Assembly: GCA_002692165.1 (NCBI GenBank)
Contig: NZJL01000062.1
Coordinates: 1 to 7,965 of the forward strand
DNA length: 7,965 nucleotides
From: Porticoccaceae bacterium
GTDB taxonomy: Bacteria; Pseudomonadota; Gammaproteobacteria; Pseudomonadales; Porticoccaceae
Reading direction: 5' to 3'
A program made the translations under genes and the position numbers. The first letter of the stretch is position 1, and every line of letters starts with the position of its first letter. The notes under the pieces are model-generated. The model made no database searches, was not told where the DNA came from, and worked only from the letters and a program-made list of their open reading frames with translations. Shown piece after piece: positions 1 to 6,150 of this stretch.

Positions 1-3000
1 TCTTAAATTTTTCTATTGTTGAGGAAACATATTCCTCTCTACTGAGGGATCCAATAACCTCGTCAGCCGATGAAACTTCGTAATATTCCTCCAGTACCTC
101 AGAAAATCTCTTACCCGTCCAAACTTTTTTACCAGTACCATCCTCATGGAAAGCCTGGAAACGTTTGTTGAATGCAAAAACCTCATCGTTTTCATCACAA
201 ACCAAGATGCCATCTTGCATCCCATCAATTGCCTGCAACAGCCTATCCTTTGCAGTTTCTTGCTTCCTTGATTCAGTAATATCTCGAAGTGTTGCGACCA
301 GAACACCGTCCGGCAAACGAGTGTTTTTTACTTCCAGAAATAGATCTAGTGCGGGATTGTCGATAATGTAAGCCTCTGAGTGCTGATACTTTGCTACAGC
401 CTGTTCGATAAATTCACTCTTGTTAAGACCATCGGTAAATGCACTAAATTCGCCCGGAGAATCGCTATACTTTCGCTTGATTGTCTCATAGAAATCTGAC
501 CATATTTGCTCGAGAGATGAACCAATCTCGATAGGCAGTCCCATCGCTGAGTACCAACCCCTGACTGCGTCGTTGAAAAACAAGAGCTGATTCTTTTCGC
601 TCCAAAGCATCAAACCATCCCTCATCTGGTTAAAGGACTGGAGCAATCTATCCCGCTCGGCTTGCTGTTTTTTCTCAACTGTCACATCTCTAAAGACTGT
701 AACGAAGCTGTTATCAGGCAGAACGGTATCCTTGGCCTCAAACTGAATGTCTAGCATGGGGTTGAAGACAGGTCTTATCTGGCCGCTACCCGATCGGAAT
801 TCTTTTATCAATTTTGCAACATAATCCTCTCTTTCGAGTCCATCGGGCTTATACCCTTCCTCTAGCTGCAGGTCATAGAACTTACTCATTAAATCATCAA
901 GTGTTAATCCAATGACGAGTTGCTTGCCAAAATCAGCTTTATGGATTTCAGACATCGCTCTATTGAAAGCAACCAACTCATTCTTGTCATCAAAGACCCA
1001 GATGGGATCATCCAGATATTCGATTGCGTTCTGCAACCGCTGGCCTTCAATTTCTTGTTTTTTCTGCTGCGTTATATCTCGTACGACTTGAATCCAACCG
1101 CCATCTGGGAGAGTTGTGTCCTTAGATTCGAAATACTTGCTCTGAATTGGATTATAAAAGACATTCGCCACGCCACGATTTGTCTTGTGTTTTTGAATTT
1201 CATTTTTGATATAGTCTGATTTATCGAGCCCACCCAGAGTTTTCTTTAGCGCCTCTGGATCACTTTCATAGCGTTGCTCTAAATTCTCATATAACTCACC
1301 CATGAGGACTTCTTGAGTCATCCCCAGTCTTAAGTGACTTCCCCAATCCTCGTCATTCCATTTTTGTGCTGCGACGTTAAATGCCACAAGCGTATCCTCG
1401 TCATCCCAAACAAGAACAGCATCATGCATTTGATCGATTGCCTGACGCATGCGATCACGTTCTAGTTCCTGTTTTTTCTCCTCCGAGACATCTCTGAAAA
1501 CCGTTATCACGCCGTCATCAGGCAGAACGGTGTCTGTTGAAACAAAATATTTATCCAGTTTTCCATTATAGACTGCTCGCGTCTGAGTAGACTCTAATCT
1601 ATGTACCTGTGATGTTTCTCGGATGTAAGACTCTCTATCCATAGAGTCCTTTATTATGTTTGGATCTCCAGCTCGTTGATCGTATAAACTACCCTGAAGC
1701 TCGATATGTGTCATACCCAATCGAAGTTGTACCCCAGTCGTCGCTGCGTAAGATTCTGAGGCTGCCTCGTTAAACGCAAAAAGGTTATCCTTATCATCCC
1801 AAACCATTACACCATCTTTCATTTTGTCGATTGCATTCACCAAGCGCTCTTGGTCCATCTGTTGCCGTTTTTCGGTAGTAACATCTCGAAATATCGATAC
1901 CAACCCCCCATCTGGCAGGGGCGTATCAGATGCCTCGAAGTATTTATCTAGGCTGGGATTAAAGTTTATGCTGGTTCCACCTTGTTTCTGCCTAGTTGTC
2001 TCGCTTTCTATCCATTCTGATTTATCCAACCCACGCGTAAATTCAACGAAAGAGTCTTCAGAATCTACATATTGACTCTTGAAGTGGTCGTAAAGTACTG
2101 ACAATTGATCCTTCATTTTCATACCAACATGCATTTCGAAACCTACATCGAGACCATTCCTATATGCCATTTCGTTAAAAGCGACAAGCTGATCACTATC
2201 GTCCCAAATCATAATAGGATCCTGCATTTTATCTATCGCGTTTACCAGACGATCTCTTTCCACTTCTTGTTTCTTTTCTTCGGTCACATCACGCATGATG
2301 GAAATCAAACTACCGTCTTGCAGCAGCGTGTCGTGACCTTCGATAAACGCATCTGCGGCCGGATTGTGTATAACCCTTTTTTTTCCGCTTTCTAATCTTC
2401 GTTTTTTGGCCTCGGCCTTTGCATTTGCTATAAATCTTTCCGCATCATCGGAGGAGAAACCTTCTTTATGATCTTTGACATGCCTGAAGCCCATAGCTTG
2501 CATATCGCTATAACTCATCCCAAGATGCATGCTAATGCCAAACCCCGACATCAGTCTTTGGGCGGACGAGTTGAAGACAGACAACTTATCATCTGGATCC
2601 CAGACAAAAACAGCTTCATTGGTTCCTTCTATTGCTTTGGAAAGTGTGTCTCTTTGACGATCACTTTTCTTCTCTTTCGAAACATCCCTGCGAAAGGACA
2701 TGAGCCCTCCCGCAGGCAATAGCGTGTCAATCGCTTCAATATATTGACCTGTGGCTTCAACATGAATGATCCGAGGCAACCCATCCTGAGATTTATGTAA
2801 ATCCATTTCGGTGCGAATAAACTGTTCTCTGGTCAACCCGTTTCGGCTCTTTGCAAGCTCTTTCGGCCTACCCTTGAATTGTTGCTCCGCGAAGTCGGCA
2901 TAGAATTCGAAGAGATCTCGCATATTCATTCCGGGGCGCACTTCGAAGCCCATTTGAGAATGCGATTTTTTTGCCCTTTCATTAAAAGATGCTAAATCAT

Positions 3001-3118
3001 CATTCTCATCCCACAGCATCACAACATATGGCATCTGATCCAATGCCTGACGCATCATGGTCTCTCTTGCTTGCGATTCGGCCAAAGCGACTTTAAGTTT
3101 CGCTATTTCATCTTTCAT
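1..3118 (-). CDS. Giant multi-PAS sensor protein, C-terminus beyond window (partial)
   Basis: An uninterrupted minus-strand frame runs from an ATG at 3118-3116 to the left edge, giving 1039 visible codons and no stop. The start is supported by GAGGA six bases upstream. The protein opens with a short charged helix (residues 1-28), then seven complete PAS-like units and part of an eighth. Each unit has an N-terminal D-x-x-x-x-(W/F/C)-D-x-x-(D/N)-x-L/V-x-x-F-N core, a middle (D/E)-(K/R)-(S/E)-x-(Y/F/W)-(I/V) helix, and a C-terminal D-T-x-L-P-D-G-G strand ending in R-D-(V/I)-(T/S). A K-K-Q-E-x-E-R-D-R-L linker helix leads into the next unit. This pattern fits the PAS_7 family. I see no signal peptide, membrane segment or LOV cysteine motif, so it is probably cytoplasmic with unknown ligands. 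The output domain (histidine kinase, GGDEF, cyclase or other) lies outside the window. It is divergent from the adenylate cyclase gene. Confidence 0.9.
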   Translation of the reverse strand, partial: MKDEIAKLKVALAESQARETMMRQALDQMPYVVMLWDENDDLASFNERAKKSHSQMGFEVRPGMNMRDLFEFYADFAEQQFKGRPKELAKSRNGLTREQFIRTEMDLHKSQDGLPRIIHVEATGQYIEAIDTLLPAGGLMSFRRDVSKEKKSDRQRDTLSKAIEGTNEAVFVWDPDDKLSVFNSSAQRLMSGFGISMHLGMSYSDMQAMGFRHVKDHKEGFSSDDAERFIANAKAEAKKRRLESGKKRVIHNPAADAFIEGHDTLLQDGSLISIMRDVTEEKKQEVERDRLVNAIDKMQDPIMIWDDSDQLVAFNEMAYRNGLDVGFEMHVGMKMKDQLSVLYDHFKSQYVDSEDSFVEFTRGLDKSEWIESETTRQKQGGTSINFNPSLDKYFEASDTPLPDGGLVSIFRDVTTEKRQQMDQERLVNAIDKMKDGVMVWDDKDNLFAFNEAASESYAATTGVQLRLGMTHIELQGSLYDQRAGDPNIIKDSMDRESYIRETSQVHRLESTQTRAVYNGKLDKYFVSTDTVLPDDGVITVFRDVSEEKKQELERDRMRQAIDQMHDAVLVWDDEDTLVAFNVAAQKWNDEDWGSHLRLGMTQEVLMGELYENLEQRYESDPEALKKTLGGLDKSDYIKNEIQKHKTNRGVANVFYNPIQSKYFESKDTTLPDGGWIQVVRDITQQKKQEIEGQRLQNAIEYLDDPIWVFDDKNELVAFNRAMSEIHKADFGKQLVIGLTLDDLMSKFYDLQLEEGYKPDGLEREDYVAKLIKEFRSGSGQIRPVFNPMLDIQFEAKDTVLPDNSFVTVFRDVTVEKKQQAERDRLLQSFNQMRDGLMLWSEKNQLLFFNDAVRGWYSAMGLPIEIGSSLEQIWSDFYETIKRKYSDSPGEFSAFTDGLNKSEFIEQAVAKYQHSEAYIIDNPALDLFLEVKNTRLPDGVLVATLRDITESRKQETAKDRLLQAIDGMQDGILVCDENDEVFAFNKRFQAFHEDGTGKKVWTGKRFSEVLEEYYEVSSADEVIGSLSREEYVSSTIEKFK
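2..3064 (-). repeat. Tandem protein-level PAS repeat array, period about 130-138 residues
   Basis: The anchor R-D-(V/I) that closes each PAS unit falls at residues 144, 276, 411, 542, 680, 810 and 945 of the encoded protein, so the period is 130 to 138 residues. An eighth unit begins near residue 955 and is cut by the window edge. The inter-unit helix is the best-conserved part: compare VTEEKKQEVERDRLVNAID (unit 2 to 3), VSEEKKQELERDRMRQAID (unit 4 to 5) and VTVEKKQQAERDRLLQSFN (unit 6 to 7). The DNA of the units is clearly diverged, so this is an old series of duplications kept by selection rather than a recent satellite expansion. Unit 1 (K-E-K-K-S-D-R-Q-R-D) and unit 7 (E-S-R-K-Q-E-T-A-K-D) have the least typical linkers. 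Confidence 0.85.
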
Positions 3119-3296
3119 GTCTTATCCTCGCTAGACTAGCGGTGTTTCTAGATATGTCAGCGACCCAATTGATGTTAACTATCGCCCCATTAAAATTGGC
3201 AATTGTCGCAGTTTTTTTAATTCTTTCGGGATTGTAAAAGATGTATCCTCGGTTATCATGCATTACTGAATAATTTTTAGCCTAAAGGGACATTTC
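3119..3296. promoter_or_regulatory. Divergent intergenic region between PAS sensor and adenylate cyclase genes
   Basis: These 178 bases must hold the promoters of both flanking genes. On the minus strand the PAS gene has a Shine-Dalgarno GAGGA at 3129-3125. A weak TTAACA (3178-3173) to ATATCT (3155-3150) pair with 17-base spacing is the best promoter candidate I can find there. On the plus strand a TTGGCA lies at 3196-3201 before a T-rich run (3212-3218), but no convincing -10 box follows. Two symmetric elements are visible: GCTAG-A-CTAGC at 3130-3140, and an imperfect pair CGACCCAATTG (3161-3171) with CAATTGTCG (3200-3208). Regulatory use is inferred; neither promoter can be assigned firmly. 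Confidence 0.4.
3284..3290 (+). promoter_or_regulatory. Ribosome binding site fixing a TTG start for the cyclase
   Basis: AAAGGGA ends six bases before the TTG at 3297. No ATG lies in frame nearby, and the H-box-like segment begins only about 12 codons downstream, so this site supports TTG as the real start. Confidence 0.65.
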
Positions 3297-4892
3297 TTGA
3301 GTAAACGACTGAACAGCCTCTTGATCGGCAAGATCCGCCATAACCTAAAGACACATCTAAACATCATCTGCGGATTCTCAGAGCTTCTTGTGGAAGAACT
3401 TGAATCAGAGGAATACCAAGAAGACAGCGCTCTAGCGACCGAGTTGAGCAAAATCAGTGAGCTTGGGGGAAATATTGCCCTGGAAATCGATCAGGTGTTC
3501 TCTGCGCATAATTTCAGTCTCGATGGTTTTTTTTCTCAATTAAGCACTCAATCAATATCTCTAAACGGAATCGTAAGCCCGTTGCTCCACAAGATAAACT
3601 CGAAATTATCCAAAATAAAGCACGAAAGTGTAACCGGTTTTGTAGTTGACTTTATTGAAGACATCAAAAAGATTGCAAATGCAGTTTCGGACCTCGAAAA
3701 TAGCATTGACCAGCTGGTCAAGAGCGATATTGGTTCTATAGGAAATCTAATTTCACTCAAGATATTGAGTCAAAGCGACATCGATATCGTTGAAAAGTTT
3801 TCTGATTCTCTTCAGGAAACTCCGAATGCACAAGGAACCAAATATCCGTCTAACTTATTGATTGTTGACGACAATCCCTCCAATACTGAGTACTTGAATC
3901 GAAAACTTCGAGCAGCAAAGCATTGCATTTTTGTGGCAAATACAGGTTCCGAAGCCGAAAAGCTCATTAACAGTAATACCCCAATCGATCTCATATTGCT
4001 TGATATCTTGATGCCAGGCATGAGTGGATATGATTTCCTTGGGCGAAACAAGCAAGTGCTAAATGAGCGAAACATTCCCGTAATAATGGTTTCATCACTT
4101 GATGAGCAAGAAACAGTGTTTAGATGCCTTGAATCGGGAGCGCAGGATTACGTGACTAAACCAATAAATTTTATGATTCTAGCCGCAAGAATCAATGCCG
4201 CTTTGGAGAGGAAACATTTGCTTGACAGAGAAGAGCAACATTTAGCTAGAATAGAGCGAGAAAAGCAAAAGAACGAAGAACTTATACTCAACATCCTCCC
4301 ACAACCCATCGCTACTCGGATGATCGCTAATGAGTTTCTCATTGCTGACTCGGTGGACGAATGCAGTATTCTCTTTGGGGATATTGTTGGGTTTACACCA
4401 CTATCACAGAGGCTGGATGCAAAAGCGATTGTAGATATGCTGAACAAGATCTTCAGCCGATTTGATGATTTATGCGAGGAATTAGGGGTAGAAAAAATTA
4501 AAACCATGGGTGACGCCTATATGGTTGCAAGCGGAGTCCCAAAGCCCGACAACTTGCACGCGATGAAAATGGTTCAACTTGGTTTTCGCATGCTAGACTA
4601 CATTAATTCAGTTCCTGAAATTGAAGGGCATAAAATATCGATGCGAATCGGCGTACACTCAGGATCAGCGGTAGCCGGTGTAATTGGCAAAAAAAAGTTT
4701 ATTTATGATCTCTGGGGTGATGCGGTGAATACCGCCTGCAGAATGGAATCTCATGGGGTGAAGGATGCCATACATATCTCCTCGGATACTGCCACACTTA
4801 TCGATCGGGAATGTTATGAATTACATGAAAGAGAGCCAATGCAAATAAAAGGAAAAGGAATTATGCAGACCTTCCTAGTGCAAAAATTATGA
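3297..4892 (+). CDS. HisKA-like / receiver / class III adenylate cyclase fusion
   Basis: Soluble 531-residue enzyme predicted to make cAMP from ATP. Residues 12-31 resemble a histidine-kinase H-box: H15 is kept in RHNLKTHLNII, but the usual acidic residue after His is Asn and the usual Pro is His20. No ATP-binding kinase domain follows; residues 60-180 look helical and are unassigned. A receiver domain spans about 186-305, with acidic pair D191/D192, phosphoacceptor D236 in LLDILMP, S266 and K288 in VTKP all present. A charged helix (302-345) containing NILPQPIA connects to the cyclase domain. There, D362 and D406 are the expected metal ligands, K402 (KIKTMGD) and D471 (YDLWGD) specify adenine rather than guanine, and N478/R482 are the catalytic pair. 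All key catalytic residues are present, so it should act as a homodimer. Starts at TTG with a good ribosome binding site. It is divergent from the PAS sensor, and phosphorylation of D236 probably controls cyclase activity (inference). Confidence 0.93.
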   Translation: MSKRLNSLLIGKIRHNLKTHLNIICGFSELLVEELESEEYQEDSALATELSKISELGGNIALEIDQVFSAHNFSLDGFFSQLSTQSISLNGIVSPLLHKINSKLSKIKHESVTGFVVDFIEDIKKIANAVSDLENSIDQLVKSDIGSIGNLISLKILSQSDIDIVEKFSDSLQETPNAQGTKYPSNLLIVDDNPSNTEYLNRKLRAAKHCIFVANTGSEAEKLINSNTPIDLILLDILMPGMSGYDFLGRNKQVLNERNIPVIMVSSLDEQETVFRCLESGAQDYVTKPINFMILAARINAALERKHLLDREEQHLARIEREKQKNEELILNILPQPIATRMIANEFLIADSVDECSILFGDIVGFTPLSQRLDAKAIVDMLNKIFSRFDDLCEELGVEKIKTMGDAYMVASGVPKPDNLHAMKMVQLGFRMLDYINSVPEIEGHKISMRIGVHSGSAVAGVIGKKKFIYDLWGDAVNTACRMESHGVKDAIHISSDTATLIDRECYELHEREPMQIKGKGIMQTFLVQKL

Positions 4893-4902
4893 AAAGGCGC
4901 TG

Positions 4903-4948
4903 AGGCTGCCAGTCGTAAATGTGTTTTAAGTTGGCAGTCTGTTCTTTT
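4903..4948 (+). terminator. Probable intrinsic terminator after the cyclase gene
   Basis: A stem of nine pairs (one G-T) is formed by 4903-4911 and 4932-4940, built around CTGCCA and TGGCAG, with a 20-base loop. A T-rich tail with six T in seven bases follows at 4942-4948. The position just after the cyclase stop and before a gene with its own ribosome binding site fits a transcription terminator. The long loop lowers confidence. Confidence 0.5.
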
Positions 4949-4989
4949 AGGCACCTTTAAACGAGTCAAACCGCACTAATTAAATTAAT

Positions 4990-4995
4990 AAGGAG
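4990..4995 (+). promoter_or_regulatory. Strong ribosome binding site of the exported protein gene
   Basis: AAGGAG sits five bases before the ATG at 5001, within an AT-rich leader. It supports this start, which also puts the signal peptide at the exact N-terminus. Confidence 0.7.
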
Positions 4996-5000
4996 AAATT

Positions 5001-5735
5001 ATGAAAGTCATCGCGAATTTAAGATTTAGCTTGATCGTCTTATTATCGTTTTCGTCTGTAGCATCTTCGCAGGACCAAACAGCTGAAACTGTTAATCACG
5101 GCTCATTCTCTACCATGATGATAGCCGCACCCAATGTTGCAAAATACTTGGAAACAGTAAAACAGGATGTCGATTTTTTTGGAACAATTGGCTCTGCTGG
5201 CACAGGATCATGTGTAACTGTGTCTGGCCACGAATATATCGGACAGATGATGATTTGGAATGCATATCCTGACGTGCAATCGGCTCTGAAGGGAAATGCT
5301 GCTTATGACCCAACGCAGGAGGCAGGACGAAGGTTTGAAAATCTTCGCAAAGTTAAATATGTGACCACTTGGAAGCCACTAAAACCATTTCGGTTGGATC
5401 CCGGTTATGAGCGAGTTCAGCGGGTAAAGGTACCTCCTCAAAATCTTGCCGCTTTCGTTGCAGGAATGTCTGCGCTTGAAACCGCAATTCAAGATGGAGG
5501 CCATGATTATTTTTTCAACGGTGTTTTTGTTCCAATTGGCGGCGGCTCACATGAGGCAGCAACGCTGATGGTCAGATCCGTCACCCGAGATGAATCCTCA
5601 ATGGGCATGCTTTTTGATGAATATTTTTCTGGAACAGCGACATGGGCAGGAGCTTTCGATGCATTGCAGCAAGCCGGTGGAACAGTAATTTCTGATACTT
5701 TTGAAAAGTGCGAGCAATTCTATTTTGGTAAATAA
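5001..5735 (+). CDS. Exported protein of unrecognised family, possibly two alpha/beta-barrel-like halves
   Basis: A 244-residue protein with a clear Sec-type signal peptide: basic n-region (K2, R8), hydrophobic core from about 9 to 20, and a likely cleavage after S23 (V-A-S-S-Q). The mature protein has no membrane segment or lipobox, so it should be periplasmic or secreted. It has only two cysteines, C71 and C237, which could form one disulfide. By eye it splits into two halves (about 32-130 and 136-244) with a similar beta-alpha-beta-alpha order: a strand such as FSTMMIAAP or RVQRVKVPP, a helix, a glycine-rich turn, then a strand such as GQMMIWNAY or ATLMVRSVT. This recalls dimeric alpha/beta-barrel (ferredoxin-like) proteins such as NIPSNAP or monooxygenase-like folds, but that is inference and no catalytic motif is evident. 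The likely terminator upstream suggests independent expression from the cyclase gene. Confidence 0.88.
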   Translation: MKVIANLRFSLIVLLSFSSVASSQDQTAETVNHGSFSTMMIAAPNVAKYLETVKQDVDFFGTIGSAGTGSCVTVSGHEYIGQMMIWNAYPDVQSALKGNAAYDPTQEAGRRFENLRKVKYVTTWKPLKPFRLDPGYERVQRVKVPPQNLAAFVAGMSALETAIQDGGHDYFFNGVFVPIGGGSHEAATLMVRSVTRDESSMGMLFDEYFSGTATWAGAFDALQQAGGTVISDTFEKCEQFYFGK

Positions 5736-5743
5736 CCTTTTTA

Positions 5744-5789
5744 CCTGATGATCTGGGCCCGAAAACTCTGGGTAGAAACTCAGATCAGG
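5744..5789. other. Hairpin after the exported protein gene, doubtful terminator
   Basis: GATCTGGG (5750-5757) pairs with CTCAGATC (5779-5786) with one G-T pair. CCT (5744-5746) and AGG (5787-5789) extend the stem across a three-base bulge. It starts eight bases after the stop codon, as a terminator would, but no T-run follows. It may be a weak or factor-assisted terminator or a 3' end stabiliser. Confidence 0.35.
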
Positions 5790-6024
5790 AAGGCATCAAT
5801 AATATTTAGGAGAGAACGGTTGATAGCCAGACGGGGCATTAGTTTGCGTTGAATGCATTTCATTTCGGTTTCTAATTATAAATCAAATGTTTTCCCTTTT
5901 TTGGCACGAATTATGCTGTACTCATACTTAAGTTGGCCGCCGATCCCAGCTGATAAATTGAATTGGCGAAAATAGTACATGGGACCGAGTGTGTTGGCAT
6001 GGTTTAAATGCACCAAGACCGAGC

Positions 6025-6054
6025 ATGCGTTTGACAAGCGCAGTGGAAACGCAT
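6025..6054. promoter_or_regulatory. Perfect 8-bp inverted repeat, operator-like
   Basis: ATGCGTTT (6025-6032) and AAACGCAT (6047-6054) are exact reverse complements separated by 14 bases. The half-site centres are 22 bp apart, about two helical turns, which suits a dimeric DNA-binding protein. The pair overlaps the -35 box and spacer of the candidate promoter for the glucosylglycerate operon. Operator function is inferred. Confidence 0.4.
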
Positions 6055-6060
6055 TAGAAA
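6031..6060 (+). promoter_or_regulatory. Candidate sigma-70 promoter of the glucosylglycerate operon
   Basis: A perfect TTGACA -35 box lies at 6031-6036, followed after 18 bases by TAGAAA (6055-6060), which matches four of six -10 consensus bases. It would give a leader of about 80 bases before the TTG start at 6151. It is the best -35 match I found in this gap. Confidence 0.4.
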
Positions 6061-6150
6061 AGGCATTGTTGAAAATCACTCTTGTTCCAAAAAGTGTAGC
6101 TCCAGACTCAGCTAAGCAACCACACTTGGCCCGACAGATGGCTTTAAAAG

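Larger units (their letters stand above)
5790..6150 (+). other. Gene-poor stretch with a possible decayed small gene (5820-6161 frame)
   Basis: No confident gene lies here. AGGAG at 5808-5812 is well spaced for a TTG at 5820, but that frame stops after 10 codons at a TGA (5850-5852). The same frame restarts at once with ATG 5853, runs 40 codons to a TAG (5973-5975), resumes with ATG 5979 and runs 60 codons to a TAA at 6159-6161, overlapping the next gene by 11 bases. The 60-residue piece has no ribosome binding site of its own. Only two stops in about 114 codons, in one frame behind a ribosome binding site, could be a pseudogene remnant or chance. A competing minus-strand frame of 67 codons (6079-5876) also exists. 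I recognise no family in either. Confidence 0.3.

Noticed and set aside
920..2722. Several plus-strand open frames of 83-99 codons across the PAS gene
   Set aside because: They are antisense to a continuous 1039-codon frame with clear repeated PAS motifs, have no ribosome binding sites of note, and recur because the coding strand is repetitive.
3263..4507. Minus-strand open frames opposite the cyclase gene
   Set aside because: They are shadows of the well-supported receiver/cyclase coding sequence and show no recognisable domain.
4689..4696. Run of eight A in the cyclase catalytic domain, and a run of eight T at 3527-3534, as programmed slippage sites
   Set aside because: The frame is intact through both, the encoded residues fit the family (G-K-K-K-F before Y-D-L-W-G-D), and no downstream stimulatory structure or useful alternate frame is evident.
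3297..4892. Guanylate cyclase instead of adenylate cyclase
   Set aside because: The two substrate-selecting positions are Lys402 and Asp471, the adenylate pattern; guanylate cyclases typically have Glu and Cys there.
5876..6079. Minus-strand 67-codon open frame as a real gene
   Set aside because: No ribosome binding site or recognisable family is visible, and it overlaps an equally open plus-strand frame, so neither can be called with confidence.
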